A stretch of 64,000 nt of DNA from a bacterium. GTDB lineage: Bacteria; Armatimonadota; Zipacnadia; Zipacnadales; UBA11051. The stretch lies in NCBI GenBank assembly GCA_030604405.1, contig JAUVVY010000016.1:31241-95240 (forward strand), given 5' to 3'. Positions 33,349 through 41,825 of the stretch are shown in pieces. The translations under genes were made by a program, and so were the position numbers. Within the stretch, counting starts at the first letter, position 1; every line of letters begins with the position of its first letter. Below the pieces are notes generated by a model. The model made no database searches and had not been told where the DNA came from. It was given only the letters and a program-made list of their open reading frames with translations.

Positions 33349-35914
33349 CTGACACCTCCGCAATAGTCAGCCCGTCAGACGGGACATCAACCTGCAGGCT
33401 GTCGTCAACGCCGACTTTCACCACCTTATCTCCATCGAGCAGATCACCATTGGCGTCATAGGTGTAGAAGCGGACAGTCGCCTCGCGGGCGGGCCAACGA
33501 TAGCTGCCTGAGGAAGTCGTGATCAGGCGCTCTTCGCCCTTTACACAACCGCCACCCAACTCGCGAATCGTTATCGGGTAGAGCTTGCACACAAAGTTGT
33601 CATCGCCCTTCAGCAGCAGGTTCACGGCTGTCGGGGAGTAGATGCAGCCGATCGACAGGCACTGTTTGACGCTTTCAAAGACACCCCTTTGCGTCTTCTG
33701 ATCGCCCATGTTCCCGAGCACCAGGGGCACGCTGGACAGGTGGCCGTTTGCCATCATCCCATGCCCGTTGCCGCCCTCGACAAAGCGCAAGATAGGCAGC
33801 GAGTTGACACTGCGCAGCGATGCGCCCCCATTGGCCAAAAAGAGCTTGCCACGGCGCAAGACCTCGTGGGTCATACGCAACTGGCACGACTCGCTGACAT
33901 AGGCATTATCGCACTTGAGATGCACGACTTCTCCGTTCTCGTCAGTGTCCGCCGAGTAGCCGTCCCAGCGGCTGTAGTCATAGCGGCTGTACCCGCGCCT
34001 GCGACCGCCCCAACTGAACTCGTCGCAGTAGATCCCGTCACTGCCTGTCTCATCCATGCTGCGCTGGATACTGCGCAAGATGTGGGCGAGATAGGTCGAG
34101 CCCGGTCGTGGTGAATGGTAATAGACAGCCCAGTCCTCATCCGCGTATGCGCCAAGGTGGGCACGGCTGTAGTGGTAAACCTCAAAGGGATTGCCGGCGG
34201 CCGTCTGGATTACTTCGCCCGCGATGGGGAAGCGATCGGCCATCGGCTTATAGACCACCTCCATCGCCGGGTGCGTCATGTGCATGACCTTGACCTGTGG
34301 GCATGTCTGCTGAATCAGCCTTGTCGTACTGGCAAGCTGTCGCCACCAGGCATCGCGGTGCTTGAAGCTGACAAAGGCGTCCACATCCAGGTCAGGAGTC
34401 TTGCCGGGTGTGCGCGGGGCGTCTTGCGGCAATTTCGGGTAGTTGCCGCTGCAGACTGTGGTTCTATCGGGCGTCAGCCGCAGCCAGCCTCCAGCAACCA
34501 GCACGATCGGGCCGAGATGACCCAGCGATTGGCGCAAGGTCTCCTCCGGTGTGGGGCAGTCCGGCGCACGGGCGTAGTTCCAGAAGATCGGAGCCTGCAG
34601 ACACACGCCATTGACGCCCCAGCGTCGGCGCACCGCGTTGATGAATGACCAGTAGCCGCCACCATCCGCAACCGGTGTGATGGTCAGGTCGAAATCTATG
34701 CTGCCAGCGGCCGGCAGGGCCAGACTCTCGGAGTAGAGCTCGCCGATACCCCCGCCGGTTCGCAGTGCCATCAGCAGGCGCAGCCAGTCGCTTTCGGCCG
34801 TGATGCCTGCGCCATTGCCATGAACTGTGTGCGATTCGACGAAGAGAGTTGGGTTCTGCGGGCTGCCCGCCATTGCCGGGGCATCCGGGTCGCCGCCGAC
34901 ACGGAATCTGGCGGCCTCATCGCGCAGAGAGAAGCGGTGCCGGAAAGCGACTGCGGCAATGGCGTCAGAGGTGTTCGTCCACCGCTCCTTCCAGTGTACG
35001 AGGCCATCCCGAATCTCGATGGTGCGCATCAGGTGCAAAGTCGGCCAGGTCGCAGTGAGCTTGAAGCCGTTGGCACCCCACGGCGCAACCTCGACATCGG
35101 CCTGACTTACAGCGGGCCGATCGTCCTGCGCCTGGAGTTGAGACTGGGTCTGCGGGTCCGTACCCACCGCGGTTTCGACGAGCAACTCGACGCCCTCGGC
35201 GAGATCAGCGGAGAAGCCGCCGGCCGTCCCCTGCGCAAGCGTCAGTTCCTCGACGGTGACCTTGCGGGCGATGTCCCCGCGTTGCGGGATGTTGACCTCG
35301 AGCTTGGGCAGAAGCTCTCTGTCCAGCCAGCCCACCTGTACGTTCTCAACAATGACGTCGGGATCATACTTGTCTGTATCGACGGGGCGGGTATTGGTGA
35401 TGGTCAGCGTGTTGCCATCAACTCCGCTGACGAGGTCGGAGACATCAAGCACGAAAGTGGCGCCCAGGCCGTCGGTGCTCATGGTGTTGCCGGTCGCGAC
35501 GTCGGGTGCGTACATGAGCATGACGCGCGGACCGCTGAAGACCTGGAAATCGCCCGTTGTACCCGTGGTGAAGCGGAAGCTTGCCTCACGGCCCACGAGA
35601 CGGTCTTCGCCTCCGTTGGTGCGTCGTCCCACAGTGGCCCCATTGATCGTCACGTTGATGTTGTAGTTGCAGCCGCCGGGCCCCGGACAATACGCGACAG
35701 CGCCGAAACGCAGGACGATCACCTTGCCCGGCTTTGCTGGCAGGGCCGGGAGGGTCACGTGCCGACTCTCATGAAACGGCACCTCGATCGTACCCAGGTC
35801 GGCCGCATCATTCAGCGGCAGTGTCGCCACATCATCGTCAGCCCACACTGCGCAACACAAAGCCAACAGTAAGCACGCTATTGCCAGATGGATCACTGCT
35901 TCCTCCGTCACCAT
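33338..35914 (-). CDS. Secreted large glycosidase-like protein with TIM-barrel region
   Basis: An 858-residue protein with a signal peptide (IHLAIACLLLALCCAVWA). The N-terminal about 400 residues are beta-rich, with a jellyroll-like part (VTINGATVGRRTNGGEDRLVG) and a second sandwich. From about 430 a TIM-barrel-like domain follows: FWNYARAPDCPTPEETL, MHMTHPAMEVVYKPMADRF and GSDGIYCDEFSWGG (about 612), the last with an Asp-Glu pair at a strand end as in GH-type catalytic sites. A small C-terminal beta domain closes the chain. I cannot place it in a named family. GGAGG precedes the ATG. It is coupled to the sialidase-like gene by an 11-base overlap, implying joint action on a glycan. Confidence 0.65.
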   Translation of the reverse strand: MVTEEAVIHLAIACLLLALCCAVWADDDVATLPLNDAADLGTIEVPFHESRHVTLPALPAKPGKVIVLRFGAVAYCPGPGGCNYNINVTINGATVGRRTNGGEDRLVGREASFRFTTGTTGDFQVFSGPRVMLMYAPDVATGNTMSTDGLGATFVLDVSDLVSGVDGNTLTITNTRPVDTDKYDPDVIVENVQVGWLDRELLPKLEVNIPQRGDIARKVTVEELTLAQGTAGGFSADLAEGVELLVETAVGTDPQTQSQLQAQDDRPAVSQADVEVAPWGANGFKLTATWPTLHLMRTIEIRDGLVHWKERWTNTSDAIAAVAFRHRFSLRDEAARFRVGGDPDAPAMAGSPQNPTLFVESHTVHGNGAGITAESDWLRLLMALRTGGGIGELYSESLALPAAGSIDFDLTITPVADGGGYWSFINAVRRRWGVNGVCLQAPIFWNYARAPDCPTPEETLRQSLGHLGPIVLVAGGWLRLTPDRTTVCSGNYPKLPQDAPRTPGKTPDLDVDAFVSFKHRDAWWRQLASTTRLIQQTCPQVKVMHMTHPAMEVVYKPMADRFPIAGEVIQTAAGNPFEVYHYSRAHLGAYADEDWAVYYHSPRPGSTYLAHILRSIQRSMDETGSDGIYCDEFSWGGRRRGYSRYDYSRWDGYSADTDENGEVVHLKCDNAYVSESCQLRMTHEVLRRGKLFLANGGASLRSVNSLPILRFVEGGNGHGMMANGHLSSVPLVLGNMGDQKTQRGVFESVKQCLSIGCIYSPTAVNLLLKGDDNFVCKLYPITIRELGGGCVKGEERLITTSSGSYRWPAREATVRFYTYDANGDLLDGDKVVKVGVDDSLQVDVPSDGLTIAEVSDAI

Positions 35915-36197
35915 CTACACCTCCCTGTAAACGGCTCCTGTGAATATTCGCAGCAAATGCGTTGATACCTGCAGGATGCCGGGGCACCGCCTGCGCCGAA
36001 AGCGAACACATATTGCAGGAGAATAGACGGGTGCGCCGAATGATTCCTGGCTAGCGGCGCTTCACGACAGCGAAAAGGCCCGGCAGTGTTGAAGGCCCAC
36101 AAGCTCAGAAGTGGAATATATCCTCGATATGCGGCGACACAAGACCGTGCAGAAGCTGCGGGCTAGCTCCTGCGCGTACTGAAGGAGGCCAGGAAAG

Positions 36198-37286
36198 ATG
36201 GCGATGACATCTCGCGAGCGTTTTCATGCAACGTTTCGTTACGGCCAGCCCGACAGGGTCTGGCTGATGGGCCAGTGGACATTTGAGGACACCAACCGGC
36301 GCTGGCTGCGGGAGGGCATGCCCCGCGACCAGCACTTCAGCACCTATTGGGGCTTTGACCGCCAGGCGCTGGTCCCGCTCAACTTTGGCCTGTGGCCGCC
36401 GCTTGAGGAGAAGGTCGTCGAGCAGACCGCACACTGGCAAGTGGTGGAGGATGAGCTGGGTGCCCGCAAGCGCGTCTGGTCCGACCGCCACATGGGCATG
36501 CCGCAGTGGCTTTCCTATCCGGTGCGCGACCGCGACACCTGGGAGCAGTTCAAGCAGCGGCTCGACCCACACGCCCCCGTCCGCTATCCCGAATACTGGG
36601 ACGACTACAAGCGCAGCGTGCGCGACCGCGATTACCCGCTTCAACTCAACATCGGCTCGTACTATGGCTGGATCCGCAACTGGGTCGGCATGGAGCACCT
36701 GGCGCTGTGGTATTACGACTGCCCGGACCTGGTTCACGAGATGACACAGTACGTCACCGATTTCATCCTCACCATCATTGACCGCGCGCTGAGCGAGATC
36801 CCCGAGATTGATTGCGCCCACGTCTGGGAGGACATGGCCATGAAGACCGGCTCGCTGATCAGCCCTAGACTGTTCCGCGAGTTCATGATGGAGCCGCTCA
36901 AGCGCGTTACAAAGGTCGTCAACGAGGCCGGAATTGACATCATCTCCGTTGACTGCGACGGCAACGTGGACGAGCTCAACCCCCTGTGGCTGGAGGCGAA
37001 CGTCAATCTGGTCTTCCCGCTGGAGGCCGCGGCAAGCTGTGACCCGGTCGCCTACCGCAAGCAGCACGGAAAACAGCTTCTGCTTATCGGCGGCATTGAC
37101 AAGCGCGTGCTGCGGGATGGATGCAGCAAACAGGACATTGAGAATGAGGTCCGCTCGAAGGTCGAACCCCTGGTGGCGGAGGGCGGCTACTCACCGTTGG
37201 TGGATCATGCCGTCCCGCCCGATGTGCCGTTTAGGAACTTCCGCTACTATATGGACCTGATTAACGAGATCTGCACCTTCAACTGA
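36198..37286 (+). CDS. Uroporphyrinogen decarboxylase-fold protein A
   Basis: A 362-residue protein of the URO-D/MtaA superfamily. It starts MAMTSRERFHATFRYGQPDRV, the usual N-terminal helix; CAHVWEDMAMKTGSLISPRLF (about 215) and SVDCDGNVDELNPLWLEANVN (about 253) correspond to core strands of the barrel, and HGKQLLLIGGIDKRVL (about 290) is a typical C-terminal block. It differs clearly from HemE. Relatives linked to corrinoid methyl transfer or to sugar catabolism are common in this type of genome. AGGAGG is 10 bases before the ATG. It precedes a sialidase-like gene by 79 bases. Confidence 0.8.
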   Translation: MAMTSRERFHATFRYGQPDRVWLMGQWTFEDTNRRWLREGMPRDQHFSTYWGFDRQALVPLNFGLWPPLEEKVVEQTAHWQVVEDELGARKRVWSDRHMGMPQWLSYPVRDRDTWEQFKQRLDPHAPVRYPEYWDDYKRSVRDRDYPLQLNIGSYYGWIRNWVGMEHLALWYYDCPDLVHEMTQYVTDFILTIIDRALSEIPEIDCAHVWEDMAMKTGSLISPRLFREFMMEPLKRVTKVVNEAGIDIISVDCDGNVDELNPLWLEANVNLVFPLEAAASCDPVAYRKQHGKQLLLIGGIDKRVLRDGCSKQDIENEVRSKVEPLVAEGGYSPLVDHAVPPDVPFRNFRYYMDLINEICTFN

Positions 37287-37365
37287 GCGCCAAGCCTTGG
37301 CAGCTTGCCGGGCGCAAGTCAACACAACTGAACATAGTACATCTGTCTGTGGGAGGAAATTCCGC

Positions 37366-38664
37366 ATGATTACCGTTCGCCGAACCGTGTATATCTTGTG
37401 GGACCGCGCCGACCAGGAAGTCGCCGTGGGCGCCAACTGTTATGCATCCACCGAAAAAGACATTTTTCTGCAATCCGTGTATGCGGGAGACGAAGCTTAC
37501 ATCCGCAGGTCGGAGGACAATGGGCAGACCTGGGAGCGGATCGAGGACTGGGTCGGCTCCATCCCGCTGGACAACGGCAACACACTCTCCAGGTCGCTGC
37601 CCGCCATGTACCTCGATCCACAAAGCGGCCGGCTGGTGCGAGCATACCTCGAAAATGATTCCAGGCCTACGGCCGATGGTTCGGTCTCCTGGTTTCCCGC
37701 TTCAGCCACCCATAAAGTGTATTTTCAGTGCTCCCAGGACGAGGGGCGTACCTGGTCTGACCCGGAGCAGCTCGTCATCACCGGCGATGAATTCGATGAG
37801 ACCCACTGGGCGCCGGAAATCTGGTACGGCAAGAATGGCGGGGTCGTCATGTCCGACTCGGCCTTCACCCGGCCCGATGGCACAATCGTTATGCCTTTCA
37901 CCATGCTACGGGTACCTGACGAGGGCGAGCAGCGCTACAAGGGCCATTATCGGTACCTGATCGCTCATGACGAGGAACACGGGGCATGGGAGCGGCAGGA
38001 CGCGTGTATTCTCGGCCGCTGGCGCGAGGACGGAAGCGGCATTGACTGGCAGATCAGCAACTATGTCCGAGTGCCGCAGACCAACTCGACTGACGGTGCG
38101 TGCGAGCCCGGTGCCTGTATGCTCCCTGACGGCCGCATGTTTATGATTATTCGCACGCGGAATTTCCCGGACAGCGAGGTTGTGATGCCAGGGGCCAAGC
38201 ACTACGCGGTTTCCGAAGACGGCGGGGCGACCTGGACGGACGGGCAGATATTGCGCTATGACGACCGCGGGGCAGTCTATGCGCCGGCTTCATTCAGCCG
38301 CGTGTTCGTCTCATCCAAGAGCAGCCGCCTCTACCTGATAACCAACATCAACGATGTGCCGTGCTACGGCTGCGACCCGCGCACAAAGCTCCAGATCGCC
38401 GAAATTGACATGGACACTCTGCGCGTGATGCGTGACAGCGTCACCATCATTGACGAGCGGCAGGAGGGCCAGCAGGAGAGCATCCGCTTTTCCAACTTCG
38501 CCTGGTACGAGGACCGGCACACCAAGAATATGATCCTGTTTATGACACCATCACCCGGCCCTACCGGCACCTGGGCGGCGGGCGACGTCAAAGATACTGC
38601 GCGCTCGATTGACTGCGCCGTCCCGCCACACGCCTACCGCTACGAGATAGAACTGCCGGATTAG
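37366..38664 (+). CDS. Sialidase-family propeller protein B
   Basis: A 432-residue protein with Asp-box motifs RSEDNGQTWERIE (about 46), CSQDEGRTWSDPE (about 125) and VSEDGGATWTDGQ (about 284) and the surrounding strand pattern of a six-bladed sialidase/BNR propeller. No signal peptide is seen. The ATG at 37366 follows GGGAGGAAA; the longer frame from 37297 has no ribosome-binding site. The catalytic Tyr/Glu pair cannot be placed by eye. It probably belongs with the UroD-like gene 79 bases upstream in one transcription unit. Confidence 0.75.
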   Translation: MITVRRTVYILWDRADQEVAVGANCYASTEKDIFLQSVYAGDEAYIRRSEDNGQTWERIEDWVGSIPLDNGNTLSRSLPAMYLDPQSGRLVRAYLENDSRPTADGSVSWFPASATHKVYFQCSQDEGRTWSDPEQLVITGDEFDETHWAPEIWYGKNGGVVMSDSAFTRPDGTIVMPFTMLRVPDEGEQRYKGHYRYLIAHDEEHGAWERQDACILGRWREDGSGIDWQISNYVRVPQTNSTDGACEPGACMLPDGRMFMIIRTRNFPDSEVVMPGAKHYAVSEDGGATWTDGQILRYDDRGAVYAPASFSRVFVSSKSSRLYLITNINDVPCYGCDPRTKLQIAEIDMDTLRVMRDSVTIIDERQEGQQESIRFSNFAWYEDRHTKNMILFMTPSPGPTGTWAAGDVKDTARSIDCAVPPHAYRYEIELPD

Positions 38665-38738
38665 GGGCGAGTGACGGATCGGGGAGCGATAGTCCGACGG
38701 ACGTGCCAAATCATTCGGTGAGGTGTGTGAGAAAACCG

Positions 38739-39584
38739 ATGAAACAATTGTGGATCGTGCCGGGGATCGTCGCTTGCCTGGTGATATGCGGGGTGTGCGT
38801 GCGCGCAGATAACGGTCTCGGCGAGGAGGTGGCATTGCTCAGGTCGGGACGGGCGTTTGTACCACTGCGTGCGGTCTTCGAATGGCTGGACGCTGAGGTC
38901 TTATACGCGAACGGAAAGATAACGGCCACGAGAGGCAACGATATAGTCAAGCTGGCCATTGGCCGACCTGCTGCCACCAAGAACGGCCGCACGATTTCGC
39001 TGGATGTGGCGCCGTTTGTGACAGGCGGCAAATCATTCGTGCCGCTGCGGTTCGTCGCCGAGGCGTTCGGCGCGACGGTCAATTACAACGCACAGCAGCT
39101 CAATGTGACCGTCATCTACGCCGATAAGCAGGCAACATTGCTGGTGTTCGCGTACCGTGCCGGCTGGTTGCCCTACATGGGAGCGTGGTTCAAGATTGAC
39201 TATCCCGTGCATTTCAGGCCGATAGGCCGCGAGCAATCCAGTTCCGGCCAGGGCTACGACGGCGCAAGCTTCGTATCGCCGGACGGGCTGGTCGAGTTCT
39301 ATGTTTTCTCACCCCAGTGGCAGGGAGAATCCAACTGGGTCAAGCCAAAGCCGGGAGAGCGCGAGAGCGCAAGATCCACCGAGAGAGATGGAGACCGCAC
39401 CGCCACCCATGTCACGCTGACAGGGCCAGACGACGCCTACGAACGAGCCTATGTTGAGATCAAGGATGACTTATCAAACACCAACTGGTTCTTTGGCATC
39501 ATGTATGAGAACCAGAACGCACACGACAAGTACCTGCCGCTGTACCTGGAGTTCAAGGAGGGGCTGGTGCAGTACGCAGATTGA
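38739..39584 (+). CDS. Secreted protein with copper-amine-oxidase-N-type domain
   Basis: A 281-residue exported protein (signal peptide MKQLWIVPGIVACLVICGVCVRA, 23 residues, cleaved near there; shown here by its ends MKQLW and CVRA). Residues about 30-120 form a Cu_amine_oxidN1-like domain: GRAFVPLRAVFEWLDAEV and GGKSFVPLRFVAEAFGATV are the paired signature strands. The C-terminal 150 residues (YRAGWLPYMGAWFKIDYPVHF...) are not recognised. Such domains are cell-wall or ligand-binding modules in Firmicutes and Armatimonadota. The ATG at 38739 is 13 bases after GAGGTG; a GTG at 38727 is an alternative start. Confidence 0.75.
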   Translation: MKQLWIVPGIVACLVICGVCVRADNGLGEEVALLRSGRAFVPLRAVFEWLDAEVLYANGKITATRGNDIVKLAIGRPAATKNGRTISLDVAPFVTGGKSFVPLRFVAEAFGATVNYNAQQLNVTVIYADKQATLLVFAYRAGWLPYMGAWFKIDYPVHFRPIGREQSSSGQGYDGASFVSPDGLVEFYVFSPQWQGESNWVKPKPGERESARSTERDGDRTATHVTLTGPDDAYERAYVEIKDDLSNTNWFFGIMYENQNAHDKYLPLYLEFKEGLVQYAD

Positions 39585-39620
39585 GGTGGCGAGCCCTCAC
39601 AACTGATTCAAGACTCGACC

Positions 39621-39650
39621 TGGGGGACTGTCCCTTCAGGGACTGTCCCC
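39621..39650. repeat. GGGGACTGTCCC-type palindromic repeat, copy B
   Basis: Identical over 30 bases to 82-111. It sits between two convergent genes and touches the stop codon of the CreD-like gene, where it may act as a terminator for both. Confidence 0.75.
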
Positions 39651-40964
39651 TCACCGTGATTGCGTCGGCTGGGTCGGAGGGCCGGGCTCCTGCGGTGGCT
39701 GAGCCGGCTGCTGAGGCGGGGTCTGCGGCGCTTTCAATACCGTCTCTGGCGGGCCTGTCAGCTTCTCCCAGTCAACCTTTGCCGTGATGTGCATCAGGAC
39801 GCCCAGGGTGATAATCGAGGCCACCGTGATGGCCAGTCCGGTATAGCCCTTGAAGAAGAACGTGTAGGAAAACAGCACCAGGAAGATGAGCTGGGCGGGC
39901 GCAGCGACCTTCAACGTAAAGCCGGCTCCGATGACGCGGATTAGATAGGTGACTACCAGCAGCACAGACACGACCGCACAGATGGCGAAGGTCAGCCGGA
40001 TCTCAATGTGATCGGCCAGATACGCCATCAGCAGGTGGAAGGCGAAGAAGCCGCCGGCTATGAAGAAGTAGTGCATCGGGTGCAGGTTCTGCCCGCGTAT
40101 CGCGCCGATGATAACCAGCACGGTGATGTAGAAGAGCAATCCCACCGGAGCGAAATAGCTGATGCGTGTGGCCATCGTACCGGCGTTGGGCTGCTCGGGC
40201 ATTTCGACGCCGATATTGAAGCCGGATATCAGCTTCTTAAACTCCCAGGTAAGCTCCCAGCCGGCGGCGGTTTCCTTCTTCTCTGTGGGTGACATCGAGC
40301 CGGGCGGGAAGTTGATGCGTTCGTAGTCGGTGTCCACCACCAGGTGGCAGTTCTTGACCTCAGTGATACCATCGCCGAATCTGTATGTCCAGTCGTCCAG
40401 GCCGCGCGACTTGTAGTGCACGTGCACCGTGCCTGTTTCGCCAGGCGGCAGGGCGATCGAATTCTTGATTTCGTTGTAATCGTAGCTGCCGCCTGAAAAT
40501 TCCTTGGCGTTCACTGCGAATTGAAAATCATCGTACATTGCCCGCGAGGACGGAAAGCGAAAAGTCGCGACGAGATACGGCTCCCGGGTGCACTCGTGCG
40601 TCACGGTATAGTCGGCGTCAAACTCGACGGCATAAGTACGGTACCACAGCAACCCTTTGCGGCGGATGTCGGATTTCAGCGACACCTTCACTTCGCTGGA
40701 ATCCGGAACCATTTGGGTATAAACCAGCCTCGTTTTTCTCGTCCGCTTGCCCTTATCATCGGTCTCGTAATACGTCTCAGTCTCCTGGATCGTCAGCGTG
40801 GGCGCGTACTGGTTAAGCTCGCTGCCCCACAGGCCGGCCACCTGTTCGTGCAATTCCCTCAGGCTCGCGTCCGTGCGGCTCGAGACACTCGCCCCAAGAA
40901 TCACCCACGCCAGAGAAGCGCCCATGAAGATAAAGGCTATTGCTACGATTCGGACCGCGCGCAT
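39651..40964 (-). CDS. CreD-like inner-membrane protein
   Basis: A 437-residue membrane protein with an N-terminal helix (about 5-25), a large extracytoplasmic beta-rich domain (about 30-275) and a C-terminal block of about six helices. The segment LHPMHYFFIAGGFFAFHLLMAYLADHI (about 300; longer than quoted motif HYFFIAGGFFAFHLLMAYL) and the following AICAVVSVLLVVTYLIRVIG match the CreD pattern, and a Pro/Gln-rich cytoplasmic tail closes the protein. CreD affects envelope integrity in Gram-negatives; its biochemical role is unknown. GAGGAGG precedes the ATG. It is the last gene of the radical SAM/Cys-tail locus, 117 bases after the methyltransferase gene, and may or may not be part of that operon. 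Confidence 0.7.
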   Translation of the reverse strand: MRAVRIVAIAFIFMGASLAWVILGASVSSRTDASLRELHEQVAGLWGSELNQYAPTLTIQETETYYETDDKGKRTRKTRLVYTQMVPDSSEVKVSLKSDIRRKGLLWYRTYAVEFDADYTVTHECTREPYLVATFRFPSSRAMYDDFQFAVNAKEFSGGSYDYNEIKNSIALPPGETGTVHVHYKSRGLDDWTYRFGDGITEVKNCHLVVDTDYERINFPPGSMSPTEKKETAAGWELTWEFKKLISGFNIGVEMPEQPNAGTMATRISYFAPVGLLFYITVLVIIGAIRGQNLHPMHYFFIAGGFFAFHLLMAYLADHIEIRLTFAICAVVSVLLVVTYLIRVIGAGFTLKVAAPAQLIFLVLFSYTFFFKGYTGLAITVASIITLGVLMHITAKVDWEKLTGPPETVLKAPQTPPQQPAQPPQEPGPPTQPTQSR

Positions 40965-41081
40965 CTGAATTCCTCCTCGGCTTAACCTTTGACTGCGACG
41001 GCGTGTGCTGCCTCTTACTGTATTAAACGCCCCCGCAGTGCCAACTGTTCCACCGCTACCCTATGGAATCAGGAGAATCGC

Positions 41082-41825
41082 TCAGCGTTTTGCGGCCACG
41101 ATGAGGAAGTACGGGACGTGGATGAAGAAGGCCCATCGGTTCGACGCGCCCTGTAGCCTGGCGGCGACACTCTCGGCCTGCTCGCGCTGCTGTGGCGTCA
41201 GGGGGAGGTCTTCGAGCAGCCTCACGGCTTCGGGATCGGCCGTCTGCGGCAGGTGTGCAAGTTCCACCCACACGTCCAGGCCCGCTAGCTCGCAGGCCCG
41301 TGGCAGTTTCCGGCCTACGCAGGGGTCGGCTTCGGCGCGGGACAGGCCGTCTATCCACAACTCCCGCAGGCCGAAATCCGGATGCTCCATCATGCCGCCG
41401 TAGTCCGGCTCGATCGCGACCAGGGCCCCGCCGGCCACCAGCACGCGTGCGGCCTCGCTGACTGCCTGCTCAAGCTGCGGCACCCACATCAGCACATTCT
41501 GAAAGAAGACCAAATCGAAGCTAGTCGGGGCAAATGGCAAGCTTGCGCAGTCAGCGCACACGGAGTCAGCGCCCTCGGGGGTCGCGGCAAGCACCCCGGG
41601 GTCCAGGTCGAGGCAGGTCACCTCACCACGTGCGCGGCGCTGCAATTCGGAGGTTACTACACAGTGCCCTGCACCCGCTTCCAGGACCCGGTCGCGCAGG
41701 CCGATGGCCGCACGCCGCAGGGCTCGCGAGCGCGGACCGGCCAGCCATCCGGCCAATGTCTCGGACTGTGCCCGTGCAGGCAGATCCGGGCGTGGGACGC
41801 CGGCCGGCTCTGACAGTTGCCTCAC
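41082..41825 (-). CDS. Class I SAM-dependent methyltransferase
   Basis: A 247-residue Rossmann-fold methyltransferase. Motif I is RVLEAGAGHCVVTSEL (about 45-60), the acidic residue of motif II lies in VTCLDLDPGVLAATP (about 68), and FAPTSFDLVFFQNVLMWVP (about 100) is the UbiE/Methyltransf_11-type post-I region. The GTG start at 41825 overlaps the TGA of the Cys-tail protein gene (GTGA), so the two are translationally coupled. Coupling to a radical SAM operon suggests that it modifies the same target or a co-factor, but a small-molecule substrate is equally possible. Confidence 0.8.
   Translation of the reverse strand: MRQLSEPAGVPRPDLPARAQSETLAGWLAGPRSRALRRAAIGLRDRVLEAGAGHCVVTSELQRRARGEVTCLDLDPGVLAATPEGADSVCADCASLPFAPTSFDLVFFQNVLMWVPQLEQAVSEAARVLVAGGALVAIEPDYGGMMEHPDFGLRELWIDGLSRAEADPCVGRKLPRACELAGLDVWVELAHLPQTADPEAVRLLEDLPLTPQQREQAESVAARLQGASNRWAFFIHVPYFLIVAAKR

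Noticed and set aside
34820..35872. Plus-strand frame (about 350 codons) opposite the large secreted protein
   Set aside because: The minus frame has a signal peptide and ribosome-binding site; the plus frame shows only shadow composition.
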